Source of the DNA: Pseudarthrobacter defluvii
GTDB taxonomy: Bacteria > Actinomycetota > Actinomycetes > Actinomycetales > Micrococcaceae
Direction: 5' to 3'
Length of the DNA stretch: 64,000 nt
NCBI RefSeq assembly: GCF_030323865.1
Contig: NZ_CP066362.1
Coordinates: 930,001-994,000, forward strand
Shown: piece after piece, positions 25,419 through 34,310 of the stretch
How positions within the stretch are numbered: position 1 is the stretch's first letter
How the letters are laid out: each line of letters begins with the position of its first letter
Position numbers and translations under genes: made by a program
Notes under the pieces: generated by a model
Told to the model about the DNA's origin: nothing
Seen by the model: the letters and a program-made list of their open reading frames with translations, nothing else
Databases searched by the model: none

Positions 25419-26360
25419 GTGAAGGAAACCGCACTGAAAGAGCGCGGCAGCAAAGCACCAGCCAAAGAGACCGGCGTCCTGGTCAAGGACATGAAGGTCT
25501 CCCGCGCCATGCGGGTATTCCGGGTGGCCAACCTGGCGTTCCTGCTGGTGGTGGTGTTCCTGACCCTCTACCCGTTCCTGAACATCCTGGCCCAGAGCTT
25601 CTCCAGCGAAGGCTTCATCAACGCCGGCCAGGTCAACCTGTTCCCGATGGGCTTCAACATCGAGACCTACAAGTTGATCCTCGCTGATTCGACGTTCTGG
25701 CGTAACTATGGCAACACAGTGCTCTACACGGTGGTAGCTACGGCCATCTCCATGGTGCTCACCACGTCCTTCGCCTACGCCATCGCCAAGAAGGACCTGA
25801 AGGGCCGCAGCGCATTCATCGGCATCGCCGTGTTCACCATGTTCTTCAACGGCGGCCTGATTCCGAACTACGTGCTGATCAGCTCGCTGGGCCTGCGGGA
25901 CACGCTGTGGGCCGTGGTGCTGCCAAACGCCATCAGTGTCTTCAACCTGCTCATCATGAAGTCGTTCTTCGAGAACATGCCGCGGGAACTGGAGGAAGCG
26001 GCCGCCATCGACGGCCTCACCCAGTACGGCGTGCTGTTCAAGGTGGTCCTGCCGTTGAGCAAGGCCATTGTTGCAACAATGGTGCTCTTCTACGCCGTGG
26101 CCAACTGGAACTCCTGGTTCCAGGCGTTCCTCTACCTGGATAAGCCGGAACTGTTCCCGGTGACCATCTACCTGCGCAACATGATCGCCGGGGTCACCAC
26201 AGCAGGCTCTGCAGGTGGCACCACGGAGAACATGGGCCAGATCGCCGCGAACATCCAGTCCGTGACCATCATCCTCACCGTCATCCCCATCCTGTGCGTC
26301 TACCCCTTTGTGCAGAAGTACTTTTTCTCGGGCGTCATGCTCGGTTCCGTCAAGGAATAA
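25419..26360 (+). CDS. ABC transporter permease, YtcP type
   Basis: 313 residues from GTG 25419, which follows AAGGGGG at 7 bases; an earlier GTG at 25404 overlaps the stop of the first permease. Six hydrophobic segments follow a charged N-terminal stretch (first LAFLLVVVFLTLYPFLNILA). The conserved loop reads ELEEAAAIDGLTQYGVLFKV near residue 195. The C-terminal YFFSGVMLGSVKE is typical of YtcP-like permeases that pair with LplB. The upstream open frame from 25110 is an artefact of overlap with the first permease. Confidence 0.9.
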   Translation: MKETALKERGSKAPAKETGVLVKDMKVSRAMRVFRVANLAFLLVVVFLTLYPFLNILAQSFSSEGFINAGQVNLFPMGFNIETYKLILADSTFWRNYGNTVLYTVVATAISMVLTTSFAYAIAKKDLKGRSAFIGIAVFTMFFNGGLIPNYVLISSLGLRDTLWAVVLPNAISVFNLLIMKSFFENMPRELEEAAAIDGLTQYGVLFKVVLPLSKAIVATMVLFYAVANWNSWFQAFLYLDKPELFPVTIYLRNMIAGVTTAGSAGGTTENMGQIAANIQSVTIILTVIPILCVYPFVQKYFFSGVMLGSVKE

Positions 26361-26382
26361 CCCCCTTATGAAAGGAAAGCCC

Positions 26383-28002
26383 ATGATCCGCAGACGAGAC
26401 TTCCTCGGCCTCTCCGCGCTTACAGCCTTCGGCCTGGCGCTGGCAGGCTGCGACTCCGAATCCGGCAGTAAAGCCGATACCTCCAAAGCCCGCACCGGCG
26501 CAATGGACAGCTTTAAGCTGGGGGACACGTTCAAGGCGACCACACCTCTGACCTACACCTTCCTGTTCAGCGACCAGCCCACGTACCCCTATAAAAAGGA
26601 CTGGCTCCTGTTCACCAAGATGGCCAGCGACAACAACGTGACCCTGGACGCCACGGTGGTGCCGTTCGCCGACTATGCCCAGAAGCGCAGCCTGCTCATC
26701 AGCTCCGGGAAGGCTCCGGAGATCATCGCCAAGACCTATCCCGGCGAGGAATCGGCTTTCGTGTCCTCCGGGGCCGTGCTGCCGGTGAGTGACTATGTGG
26801 ACCTGATGCCGCACTTCCAGGACAAGGTGAAGAAGTGGAAGCTGGAGCCGGAAATCGCCGGGCTCACGCAACAGGACGGCAAGTACTACGTGCTGCCGGG
26901 GCTGCATGAGGAACTTTGGCCGGACTACTCCCTGGCATTCCGGAAGGACATCCTGCAGAAGGAAAACCTCGCCGAACCCAAGACCTGGGACGAGTTCCGG
27001 GACGTGCTGCGTGCCCTCAAGAAGGCTCACCCGGACGTGGTGCCCTTCTCGGACCGCTTCAACGGCAACAGCGTGCTCAACATCGCCGCCACTTCCTTCG
27101 GCACCGTAGCCGGCTGGGGCCTGGTGGACGGCCTGGCCTTCAACGATTCCAAGAAGCAGTTCGAGTTCGCCTCCAGCACCCCGGCGTTCAAGGACCTGCT
27201 GACGTACTTCAACTCGCTGGTCTCGGAAGGCCTGATGGACCCGGAAAGCTTCACGCAGACCGACGATTCAGCCATCCAGAAGTTCACCTCCGGCAAGTCG
27301 TTCGTGATCAGTGCCAACTCCCAGAACATCATCACCTACCGCACGTCCATGGAGCAGTCCCTGGGCAAGGGCAACTTCACCGTGGGCAAGATAACGGTCC
27401 CCGGCGGCCCCGCAGGCAACATCATTGGCGGCTCCCGGCTGGAGAACGGCATCATGCTGAACTCGTCGGTGAAGGACAAGGACAGCTTCGTGGCGCTGAT
27501 CCAGTACATCGACTGGCTGTTCTACAGCGACGCAGGACAGGAGTTCGCCAAGTGGGGCGTGCAGGGCACCACTTACAACAAAGAGGGCGGCAAGCGGGTG
27601 CTGGCCAAGGACATCAACTTCCAGGGCCTGAACCCCGCCGGCACCAAGGACCTGCGGGTGGACTACGGCTTCTCAGGCGGCAACTTTGCCTACGGCGGCA
27701 CCACGGACCTGCTGCAGTCCACTTTTGATGCTGAGGAACTGGCATTCCAGAAGGCCATGAAGAGCAAGACTCCCCGCCCCGTCTCGCCGCCCGTGCCCTA
27801 CAGCGATGCGGACCGTGAGCAGGCAACACTGACGCTGACCCCGCTCAAGGACCACGTCAAGCAAAACACTCTGAAGTTCATCACCGGGCAGCGGCCCATC
27901 TCCGAATTCGATGCCTACGTGAAAGAGCTGGACAGCAAGGGCATGGGCAAGTATGTAGATTTGGCCAACAAGGCGTACAAGGCGTACGCCGACAAGAAGT
28001 AG
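26383..28002 (+). CDS. Oligosaccharide-binding lipoprotein, LplA type
   Basis: 539 residues from ATG 26383, with AAAGGA 6 bases upstream. The N-terminus MIRRRDFLGLSALTAFGLAL has a twin-arginine motif (RRRDFLG) and a lipobox (LAGC, Cys22), so it is probably Tat-exported and lipid-anchored. The length (over 500) and the pattern EEDAHVAA-free solute-binding fold with KENLAEPKTWDEFRDVLRAL near residue 195 fit LplA-like proteins that serve LplB/YtcP permeases. Ligand: presumably a galactose- or glucose-containing plant oligosaccharide, from the neighbouring GH42 and GH3 genes. Confidence 0.88.
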   Translation: MIRRRDFLGLSALTAFGLALAGCDSESGSKADTSKARTGAMDSFKLGDTFKATTPLTYTFLFSDQPTYPYKKDWLLFTKMASDNNVTLDATVVPFADYAQKRSLLISSGKAPEIIAKTYPGEESAFVSSGAVLPVSDYVDLMPHFQDKVKKWKLEPEIAGLTQQDGKYYVLPGLHEELWPDYSLAFRKDILQKENLAEPKTWDEFRDVLRALKKAHPDVVPFSDRFNGNSVLNIAATSFGTVAGWGLVDGLAFNDSKKQFEFASSTPAFKDLLTYFNSLVSEGLMDPESFTQTDDSAIQKFTSGKSFVISANSQNIITYRTSMEQSLGKGNFTVGKITVPGGPAGNIIGGSRLENGIMLNSSVKDKDSFVALIQYIDWLFYSDAGQEFAKWGVQGTTYNKEGGKRVLAKDINFQGLNPAGTKDLRVDYGFSGGNFAYGGTTDLLQSTFDAEELAFQKAMKSKTPRPVSPPVPYSDADREQATLTLTPLKDHVKQNTLKFITGQRPISEFDAYVKELDSKGMGKYVDLANKAYKAYADKK

Positions 28003-28033
28003 GGCGTACGACGGCGGCAGCGGACCTTCCGCG

Positions 28034-28759
28034 GTGACCGAAAGGCAGTTGGTGGCTCAGAAAAAAGCGGCGTATGGTGCCGGCCCCCTTTTCAAGGCGG
28101 CCGGCACCGCGGCCGGCGTCATGATGGGCTCGGCCCTGCTGGTGCTGGCCAATGTTTTGCTGCTGGTCGCGGTGCTGGCAGCCCCGGTGCTGGGTGCCTG
28201 GGCCGTCGTCGTCGCACTTCTGCCCGTTGGGCCGGCGCTGGTGGCATGCATGTACGCCTTCAACCGGCTGCTGGGGGGCCGGGACAGCGGCGTGTACCGG
28301 GACTTTGTGCGCAGCTACCGGCTGAATTTCCTTCCTGCGCTGAAGGTCTGGACACCCTGCCTGGTGGTGTTGGCAGTCATCGGCGTCAACCTGGCCGGAC
28401 TGCCGGCGGCCCTGGGGCCGGATAATCCTGCTGCGCCGGCGCTCCGGCTGGTGCTGCTTGTCCTGGCACTGCTGGCTGCCACCTCAGCCGTGCACGCCCT
28501 GCTGTTGCTGTCCCGTTTTTCGTTCCGAACCCGGGACCTCTACAAGCTGGCCCTCTACAGCTTCGGCGCGCAGAAGCGGGTGTCCCTGGGCACGGCGGGC
28601 ATCCTGTTCGTGACCGCAACGCTGCTCCTGCTGACCACCGCCTACCTGCTGCCGTTTCTCGCCGGCGCGGTGGTAATCCTGGTATGCCTGAACGCCCGGC
28701 CGCTGCTGAAGCTGGTGGAGGACAAGTTCACCGCCAGCGGCCGGGGCGCAGGGCCATAA
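28034..28759 (+). CDS. DUF624 / YesL-like membrane protein
   Basis: 241 residues from a GTG. Five to six hydrophobic segments are visible (near 22-45, 48-68, 104-125, 135-155 and 180-215), and there is a cytoplasmic GRDSGVYRDFVRSYRLNFLP motif near 83-102. YesL (DUF624) proteins are often encoded beside LplA/LplB/YtcP importers for plant cell-wall sugars, as here. Their role is unknown. The gene is the last of the rightward operon and converges on the GH3 gene. Confidence 0.75.
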   Translation: MTERQLVAQKKAAYGAGPLFKAAGTAAGVMMGSALLVLANVLLLVAVLAAPVLGAWAVVVALLPVGPALVACMYAFNRLLGGRDSGVYRDFVRSYRLNFLPALKVWTPCLVVLAVIGVNLAGLPAALGPDNPAAPALRLVLLVLALLAATSAVHALLLLSRFSFRTRDLYKLALYSFGAQKRVSLGTAGILFVTATLLLLTTAYLLPFLAGAVVILVCLNARPLLKLVEDKFTASGRGAGP

Positions 28760-28760
28760 C

Positions 28761-31139
28761 CTAAGGCCGGTTAACGGTTACCGGCGTCAGCATCTCCCGT
28801 TCAAAGCCCACCACCCGGCGTTCACCGTGCAGGATGACCTCGTGGGTATGGACGTCTGCCGTGCTGGAGGTGGCGACATGCAGTTTCACCAGGCCCGGTG
28901 TCACCACCCGCTTCAGGTCCAGGCCCGTGAAAGAGGTCCGGTCCGCGTGCACCGTGAACTCCACCCGCGCCGAGGCGCCGGCAGCCAGTTCAAGCCGCGC
29001 GTAGCCAATCAGCTCGCGAACGGGCCGCACCACCTCGCCCACGGGGTCCTCGAGGTAGAGCTGTACCACTTCCGCGCCGTCCACTGTGCCGGTGTTGGCC
29101 ACAGACACGGCCACGCTTACAGTGCCGGACGTGGACATCGTGGACGTGCTGGCCTGGTGGTTGGAGAACGCGAACGATGTGTACGACAGTCCGTGGCCAA
29201 AGGGGAACAGAGGCGAGGGGTCCAGCGCGCTGACGCCGGACGGGCCGGCAAGGCGGCTGTGCAGGTAGGTTCCAGGCTGGCCGCCGGAGGTACGTGGAAC
29301 GGAAACGGGCAGTTTGCCGGACGGGTTCGCCGCTCCGGACAGCACATCCCAAAGTGCTTCCGCGCCCTCCTCACCGGGAAAGAATCCCTGCACGATGGCT
29401 GCGGCCCGCCCAGCGAAGTCGCCCAGTGCGTAGGGCCGGCCGCTGAGGACCACAACAACAGCCCGCGTCCCGGCTTCCTCTGCGGCGGCCAGCACCCGGT
29501 CCAGCATGCGGTGCTGATCTCCCGGCAGCTGAAGATCCGCCGCGTCGTTGCCTTCGCCGGACGTGCCGCGGCCGAAAAGACCGGCGTTGTCGCCCACCAC
29601 GATCACACAGGTTTCCACGGACGCGGCAATCCCACAGGCTTCCGCGATTTGTTCCTCCGTGATGGCCTCGCAGGTTCCGGTCGCAGCGCTCCGCACCGAT
29701 CCGTAGCGTTGGGCGGCCGCAGCAGCCACCGTGGGAACGCTGATGCCCATGGGAACGTCCGGGTGCGAGGCGCCAACGTGCGCGTCGAATGAGTAGCACC
29801 CCAGCATGGCGAACGGATCCTGTGCCAAGGGCCCCACTACGCCAAGTGACGCGAGGGCCGCAGCGGGCAGCGGCAAGCATGGCCCGCCGTCGTGCTTCCT
29901 GTTGGTCAGCAACACCAGGGACTGGGTGGCAATCTCCCGGGCCAGCTCCCTGTTCGACGCAGGGTCCAGGTCGATGGAGCCCGTGGCGAGGACAGGGGGA
30001 GAGGGGTCGAAGCCCGGCGATAAAAGCCCCGCCTCCTGCTTCTGCCGCAGCACCCGGCGCAGGGCGGTGTCCACCAAGGACTCGGGCACCGCGCCGGAAC
30101 GGACCCGCTCCAGCAGCGGCCGGCCGTAGCAGTTCACGGTGGGCAGTTCCACGTCCACTCCTGCAGTCAATGCCAGCGCTGCCGCCTCGCCGGAATCGGC
30201 AGCTACGCCGTGAGTGACGTCAAGGAAGGCGACACCGAAGTAGTCCGCCACTACGGTGCCGGCGAAGCCCCATTCGTCGCGCAGCAGCGAGGTGAGCAGG
30301 GCACGGTTGGCGGCCGCGGGAACACCGTCGATATCGGTGTAGGCGTGCATGACCGACCGGGCACTGCCGTGCTTCAGCGCCATCTCGAACGGGGGCAGCA
30401 TCGCGTCGGCCAACTCGCGCGGACCCATGGACACGGGCGCGTGGTTCCGCCCTGCGCGGGACGCGGAGTAGCCCACGAAGTGCTTGAGCGTGGCAACGAT
30501 GCCCGCTCCCTCCAGGCCCGAGACGTAGGCGCTGGCTACTGTCCCCACCAGATGCGGGTCCTCGCCGATAGTCTCCTCCACGCGGCCCCAGCGAAGATCA
30601 CGCACCACGTCCAGGACAGGCGCCAGGCCCTGGTGGACCCCCAGCGCCCGCATCTGGTCCCCGATCAGGCCAGCCATCCGGCGCACCAAGACGGGGTTGA
30701 AGGTTGCCCCCCAAGCAAGCGGAACAGGAAAAGCGGTGGCCTTCCATGCGGCCAGCCCGGCGAGGCATTCCTCATGTACCTGGGCGGGAATGCGGAAGCG
30801 GGAGGCCGCCATGATCTGCTCCTGGGCAGCGGCAAGCCGGCGGGCGCCCTCAAGCGGTTCAAGGGGAACCGTGCCGTACATGCGGGTGATCTGGCCAAGG
30901 CCGGAGGCGATCACGTCCTCCCAGGAGCGGGTTTCACCAGCCATCTCGTTTTGCAGGGGAGCCACGGAATCTCCGTCGCTGGAGGCATTGACCCAGACGC
31001 CCACCAGCTGCGCCAGCTTCTCCTCCAGAGTCATCTGCTGCACCAACTCATCAACGGACAGGTGCTCAACGGCGGGATCCGGCCGGCCACTGGCAGGAGA
31101 GGACGTGGGAGCTTGTTTTTCGGCGGCACCGCTTGTCAC
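28761..31139 (-). CDS. GH3 beta-glucosidase / beta-xylosidase
   Basis: 792 residues from a GTG preceded by AGGAGA. The (beta/alpha)8 domain contains KHFVGYS near residue 229 and the nucleophile Asp299 in GTVVADYFGV. The alpha/beta sandwich follows, with FGRGTSGEGNDAADLQLPGD near residue 520 as the expected acid/base region. A fibronectin-III-like domain ends the protein (VQLYLEDPVGEV). There is no signal peptide, so it is probably cytoplasmic and acts on imported glycosides. It is transcribed away from the oxidoreductase at 31417, with operator-like repeats between them. Confidence 0.92.
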   Translation of the reverse strand: MTSGAAEKQAPTSSPASGRPDPAVEHLSVDELVQQMTLEEKLAQLVGVWVNASSDGDSVAPLQNEMAGETRSWEDVIASGLGQITRMYGTVPLEPLEGARRLAAAQEQIMAASRFRIPAQVHEECLAGLAAWKATAFPVPLAWGATFNPVLVRRMAGLIGDQMRALGVHQGLAPVLDVVRDLRWGRVEETIGEDPHLVGTVASAYVSGLEGAGIVATLKHFVGYSASRAGRNHAPVSMGPRELADAMLPPFEMALKHGSARSVMHAYTDIDGVPAAANRALLTSLLRDEWGFAGTVVADYFGVAFLDVTHGVAADSGEAAALALTAGVDVELPTVNCYGRPLLERVRSGAVPESLVDTALRRVLRQKQEAGLLSPGFDPSPPVLATGSIDLDPASNRELAREIATQSLVLLTNRKHDGGPCLPLPAAALASLGVVGPLAQDPFAMLGCYSFDAHVGASHPDVPMGISVPTVAAAAAQRYGSVRSAATGTCEAITEEQIAEACGIAASVETCVIVVGDNAGLFGRGTSGEGNDAADLQLPGDQHRMLDRVLAAAEEAGTRAVVVVLSGRPYALGDFAGRAAAIVQGFFPGEEGAEALWDVLSGAANPSGKLPVSVPRTSGGQPGTYLHSRLAGPSGVSALDPSPLFPFGHGLSYTSFAFSNHQASTSTMSTSGTVSVAVSVANTGTVDGAEVVQLYLEDPVGEVVRPVRELIGYARLELAAGASARVEFTVHADRTSFTGLDLKRVVTPGLVKLHVATSSTADVHTHEVILHGERRVVGFEREMLTPVTVNRP

Positions 31140-31162
31140 GGGCGTCTCCTAGGATCGGAAGA

Positions 31163-31201
31163 AGTTTCTAAGAAACTATCAGAAACTTGCGTTTAGTTTC
31201 T
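31163..31201. promoter_or_regulatory. Two nested inverted repeats upstream of the GH3 gene
   Basis: AGTTTC-TAA-GAAACT (31163-31177) is a perfect 6+6 inverted repeat. AGAAAC-N9-GTTTCT (31181-31186 with 31196-31201) follows 3 bases later using the same half-sites. They lie 24-62 bases upstream of the GH3 start, where a LacI-type repressor would bind. Confidence 0.65.
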
Positions 31202-31301
31202 AGGGTCAAAGCATTGACTCTGGATGGGCAGAATTCTTAGGGTTGAGGCTAAAGCAAGGTATCTATGCGGGCGTCCAGGTTGGAAACATCGCCGGCGCTA
31301 T

Positions 31302-31312
31302 GGAAAGTTTCC
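31302..31312. promoter_or_regulatory. Operator-like palindrome GGAAAGTTTCC
   Basis: GGAAA-G-TTTCC is a perfect 5+5 inverted repeat about 105 bp upstream of the oxidoreductase gene at 31417. It shares GGAA...TTCC with the site at 22075 before the GH42 operon. Confidence 0.5.
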
Positions 31313-31416
31313 AATTCCTGTCCTGGCTTCAGTAGGCGCGTCAGAGCGAAGTTGAACCCGGCAAGCTACTTGTGGTGCCTGCCTGCTGCTTATTTCACTG
31401 CAACGACGGAGAGAAC

Positions 31417-32547
31417 ATGCGGACGTACAGAGTGGCCATTGTGGGAACCGGCGGGATCGCGGCGGTTCACGCGGACAACCTGGCCCGGACCGATGGCAGG
31501 GCCCGGCTCGTGGCAGCCTGCGACGTGGACCAGGGCAGGCTGGACGCGTTCGCCGGGAAGCATGACATCCCCGGCACCTATCTCACCCTGGGAGAGCTCC
31601 TGGCGGAGGCAAAGCCGGACATCGTGCACCTCTGCACGCCGCCCATGTTCCACATCGACCAGGCCATCGAATGCCTGGAAGCAGGCGTCCATGTGCTCTC
31701 TGAGAAGCCCCCGGCCCTCAGCCTGGCGGACTTCGACCGGCTGGAGGCGGCGCAGGCCAAGGGCGGCGCCCAGTTCTCCTGCGTGTTCCAGCACCGTTTC
31801 GGTGACGCGTCGGCCGCGGCGAAACACCTGATCGGCGGTTCCGACTTCGGCCGCCCGCTCGTGGCCCGGTGCGACACTCTCTGGTACCGGCCGGACAGCT
31901 ACTGGGACCTGCCCTGGCGCGGCACTTGGAACGCTGAGGGCGGTGGCCCCACCATGGGCCACGGGATTCACCAGTTCGACCTGCTGCTGTATCTCATGGG
32001 TCCCTGGGAGGAAGTGACAGCGGTTGCAGTGCGGCAGGCCCGCGCCACGTCCACTGAGGATCTGTCGGCCGCACTGGTCCGGTTCCGGAACGGCGCAGTG
32101 GCGACGATAACCAACTCGTTGCTCTCGCCGCGGGAAACCTCGGACATCCGGATCGACTGCGAATTCGCCACCGTTGAATTGAACCACCTCTATGGCTACA
32201 GCACGGACAACTGGACCGTCACCGGGGCGCCGGGCCACGAGGATGAGGTGACTGCAGCGTGGAAAGGCCAGCCTTTGGAGCGTGGCAGCGGCCACGCGGC
32301 GCAGTTCCTGGCCATGTATGACGCGCTCGACGCCGGCCGGCCGCTTCCAGCCGGCGCCGACTCCGCGCGGCAGACACTGGAGCTCGCTGCCGCGATCTAC
32401 GCCTCCGCCTTTACCGGGCAGCCGGTACGCCGCGGCCAGATCGTTCCCGGCCACCCGTTCTACGCAGGCATGGATGGCGACGGCCTGGGCACCCGCGTCC
32501 TGGACGCCACCGCCCTCAACCGGACCGCCGTCGACACCGCCGTTTAA
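31417..32547 (+). CDS. Gfo/Idh/MocA-family oxidoreductase
   Basis: 376 residues from ATG 31417, after GGAGAG. The Rossmann motif VAIVGTGGIAAVHADNL covers residues 6-22, SEKPPALS is near 93, and the catalytic helix reads GGGPTMGHGIHQFDLLLYLM near 180-200. That Gly-rich GGGxxxxxGxHxxD form is the ordinary sugar dehydrogenase or dehydratase version of the family, unlike the EKCCHFFD of the candidate sulfoquinovosidase at 13510. It is the first gene of a four-gene transcript with DUF6807, cupin and (slightly detached) LacI genes. The likely role is oxidation of a sugar released in this locus. Confidence 0.85.
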   Translation: MRTYRVAIVGTGGIAAVHADNLARTDGRARLVAACDVDQGRLDAFAGKHDIPGTYLTLGELLAEAKPDIVHLCTPPMFHIDQAIECLEAGVHVLSEKPPALSLADFDRLEAAQAKGGAQFSCVFQHRFGDASAAAKHLIGGSDFGRPLVARCDTLWYRPDSYWDLPWRGTWNAEGGGPTMGHGIHQFDLLLYLMGPWEEVTAVAVRQARATSTEDLSAALVRFRNGAVATITNSLLSPRETSDIRIDCEFATVELNHLYGYSTDNWTVTGAPGHEDEVTAAWKGQPLERGSGHAAQFLAMYDALDAGRPLPAGADSARQTLELAAAIYASAFTGQPVRRGQIVPGHPFYAGMDGDGLGTRVLDATALNRTAVDTAV

Positions 32548-32570
32548 ATCCCACTTCCAAAGGACCCACT

Positions 32571-33542
32571 GTGACCACCTCCGCCACCGCCCCGTCCGCC
32601 GTCTCCACTGCCCGGCTCAGCTTCCAGGATGACGGCAGCGCCCTCACCTTCACTGCGGACGGCCGTCCCATCGCCACCTATACCTACAAGCCCACCGACC
32701 ACCAGTACGAGAGCCCGCGGCCGTTTTTCCATCCACTCACCACCCTGGCCGGTGATGAGGTCACCATTTCCCGTCCCTGGGACCATGTCTGGCACAAGGG
32801 CCTTTCCTGGGCACTGCCCAACGTGGGGCGGCACAACTTCTGGGGCGGGGCCACTTACACGCGTGCCACCGAATACGCCAACCTGGATAACAACGGCGCC
32901 ATGACCCACGAATCCTTCACGGGAATCGACCAGTCCGGCGCCGGCATCACGGTGTCGGAGTCCCTCACCTGGACGTCGCTGGAAGGCGAGCCGGTCATCG
33001 CGGAAACCCGACGGTTCAGCGTCCGGCTCCTGGAGGACGGAGACGGCAGCGACACCGCGGGGGCCTACGCCATTCTTTTCGAAACCCGCATGAGCAACAT
33101 CTCCGGCGCGGACTACCAGATCGGCAGCCCCACCACCGAAGGACGGGACAATGCCGGCTACGGCGGCCTCTTCTGGCGCGGTCCCCGGTCCTTCACCGGC
33201 GGTGAGTTCCGCAGCCAGGATGGCGCCGGGACGGATGAGTTCATGGGCAGCCGTTCGCCGTGGATCGCCTTCACCGGGAAGCACGACGGCACCTGCCGGT
33301 CATCAACCATCGCGTTCGTGGAGGACCCTTCAAACCCCGGTGCACCCAACCAATGGTTTGCACGGTCCTCCATCTTCGCCTGCCTGGGCTCGGCGCCCTT
33401 CTTCAGCGCGGAGGTGCCGCTGCGGGAGGGCTCGCCGCTCACCTACCGCTATGCAGTGGTGATTGCCGACGGCGGCGTTGACACGGGGCGGGCCGCGGCG
33501 CTGGCCGCTGCCGCCGGCGCCGCGCTGCGCAGTTGGCGGTGA
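32571..33542 (+). CDS. DUF6807 (PmoA-like) protein
   Basis: 323 residues from a GTG with AAAGGA 6 bases upstream. Visible landmarks are RPFFHPLTTLAGDEVTISRP near residues 50-69, DHVWHKGLSWALPNVG near 71-86 and GLFWRGPRSF near 200. These match the DUF6807 family (annotated as PmoA), which lies beside sugar oxidoreductases in many plant-sugar loci. No enzyme activity has been established that I know of. The conserved His/Trp/Arg residues suggest a carbohydrate-binding or lyase-like beta fold. It is followed by a cupin gene overlapping by four bases. Confidence 0.8.
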   Translation: MTTSATAPSAVSTARLSFQDDGSALTFTADGRPIATYTYKPTDHQYESPRPFFHPLTTLAGDEVTISRPWDHVWHKGLSWALPNVGRHNFWGGATYTRATEYANLDNNGAMTHESFTGIDQSGAGITVSESLTWTSLEGEPVIAETRRFSVRLLEDGDGSDTAGAYAILFETRMSNISGADYQIGSPTTEGRDNAGYGGLFWRGPRSFTGGEFRSQDGAGTDEFMGSRSPWIAFTGKHDGTCRSSTIAFVEDPSNPGAPNQWFARSSIFACLGSAPFFSAEVPLREGSPLTYRYAVVIADGGVDTGRAAALAAAAGAALRSWR

Positions 33543-34288
33543 GCGTGGCCTCTTCCTTTCCGGGCGCCACCGGCCTGTCCGAGATCAGCGTCTACGACTG
33601 GCCCGGAGCCGACGGAGCAGCCGGAGGGTCACCGCACCTGCACACGGCATCCACGGAAGCGTACGTGGTGCTCGAAGGAACCGGCCGGCTGGAAACCCTG
33701 GACTCCCGGGGCTTCACGTCCAGCCCCCTGGAACCCGGGACGGTCCTGTGGTTCACGCCCGGCACCGTGCACCGCGCCATCAACGATTCCGGCGACCTAA
33801 AAATCCTTGTGGTGATGCAGAACGCGGGACTTCCCGAACATGGCGACGCCGTGATGACCTTCCCGCCGGAGCACCTGCGGGATGCGGACACCTACCGCCG
33901 CGCTGCGGCATTGGAACACAAGGACGCCGACGCCGGACTGGCAGCCGGAGAGGAAGCCGCCCGCCGCCGTCGTGATTTGGCCCTGAAAGGCTATTTGGCG
34001 CTGAAGGAAGCCGTACTCTCATCTGGCCCGTCGGCACTGGCGGGGTTCCACGCCGCGGCGGCCCGCCTGGTGTCCGGCAGGACCGCGGCGTGGGCGGACC
34101 TGCTGGCAGGGGGAGCTGCCCGGCAGGCCGAGCTGACGCGGCAGCAGCTTGCTTCCCTGGACACGGCGGAAAGTATCTATCTGGCGAATGCGCGAACTAC
34201 GATGGGAAAACGGGAAAACCGCAGAATCTACGGCATGTGTGGCCGGATACGGACGTGGGAACTTTCCGATAACCAGCACCGGGCGTGA
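33539..34288 (+). CDS. Cupin-domain protein with a helical C-terminal extension
   Basis: 249 residues from GTG 33539, whose first bases overlap the DUF6807 stop (GTGA). The N-terminal half is a cupin: SPHLHTASTEAYVVLEGTGR near residues 31-50 with a His-x-His, then a second motif WFTPGTVHRAIND with His near 82. From about residue 115 the protein becomes charged and helical (EHKDADAGLAAGEEAARRRR). The C-terminal portion also contains GGAAAGTATC-type DNA shared with the GH42 promoter. The substrate could be a sugar intermediate, such as an isomerase or mutarotase step. It is coupled to the DUF6807 gene. Confidence 0.75.
   Translation: MSVASSFPGATGLSEISVYDWPGADGAAGGSPHLHTASTEAYVVLEGTGRLETLDSRGFTSSPLEPGTVLWFTPGTVHRAINDSGDLKILVVMQNAGLPEHGDAVMTFPPEHLRDADTYRRAAALEHKDADAGLAAGEEAARRRRDLALKGYLALKEAVLSSGPSALAGFHAAAARLVSGRTAAWADLLAGGAARQAELTRQQLASLDTAESIYLANARTTMGKRENRRIYGMCGRIRTWELSDNQHRA
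34168..34177. promoter_or_regulatory. Motif GGAAAGTATC upstream of the LacI gene
   Basis: GGAAAGTATC is the reverse complement of GATACTTTCC, which occurs at 22107-22116 in the GH42 promoter region (with CGATACTTTC again at 22277-22286). Here it lies inside the cupin gene, 134 bases before the LacI start. It may be a weak operator or chance. Confidence 0.3.
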
Positions 34289-34310
34289 CCCGGGTGAAAG
34301 GGCGGTCTCC

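Noticed and set aside
25305..26543. 412-residue open frame on the minus strand
   Set aside because: Antisense to the YtcP-type permease and the start of the binding protein; no recognisable domain.
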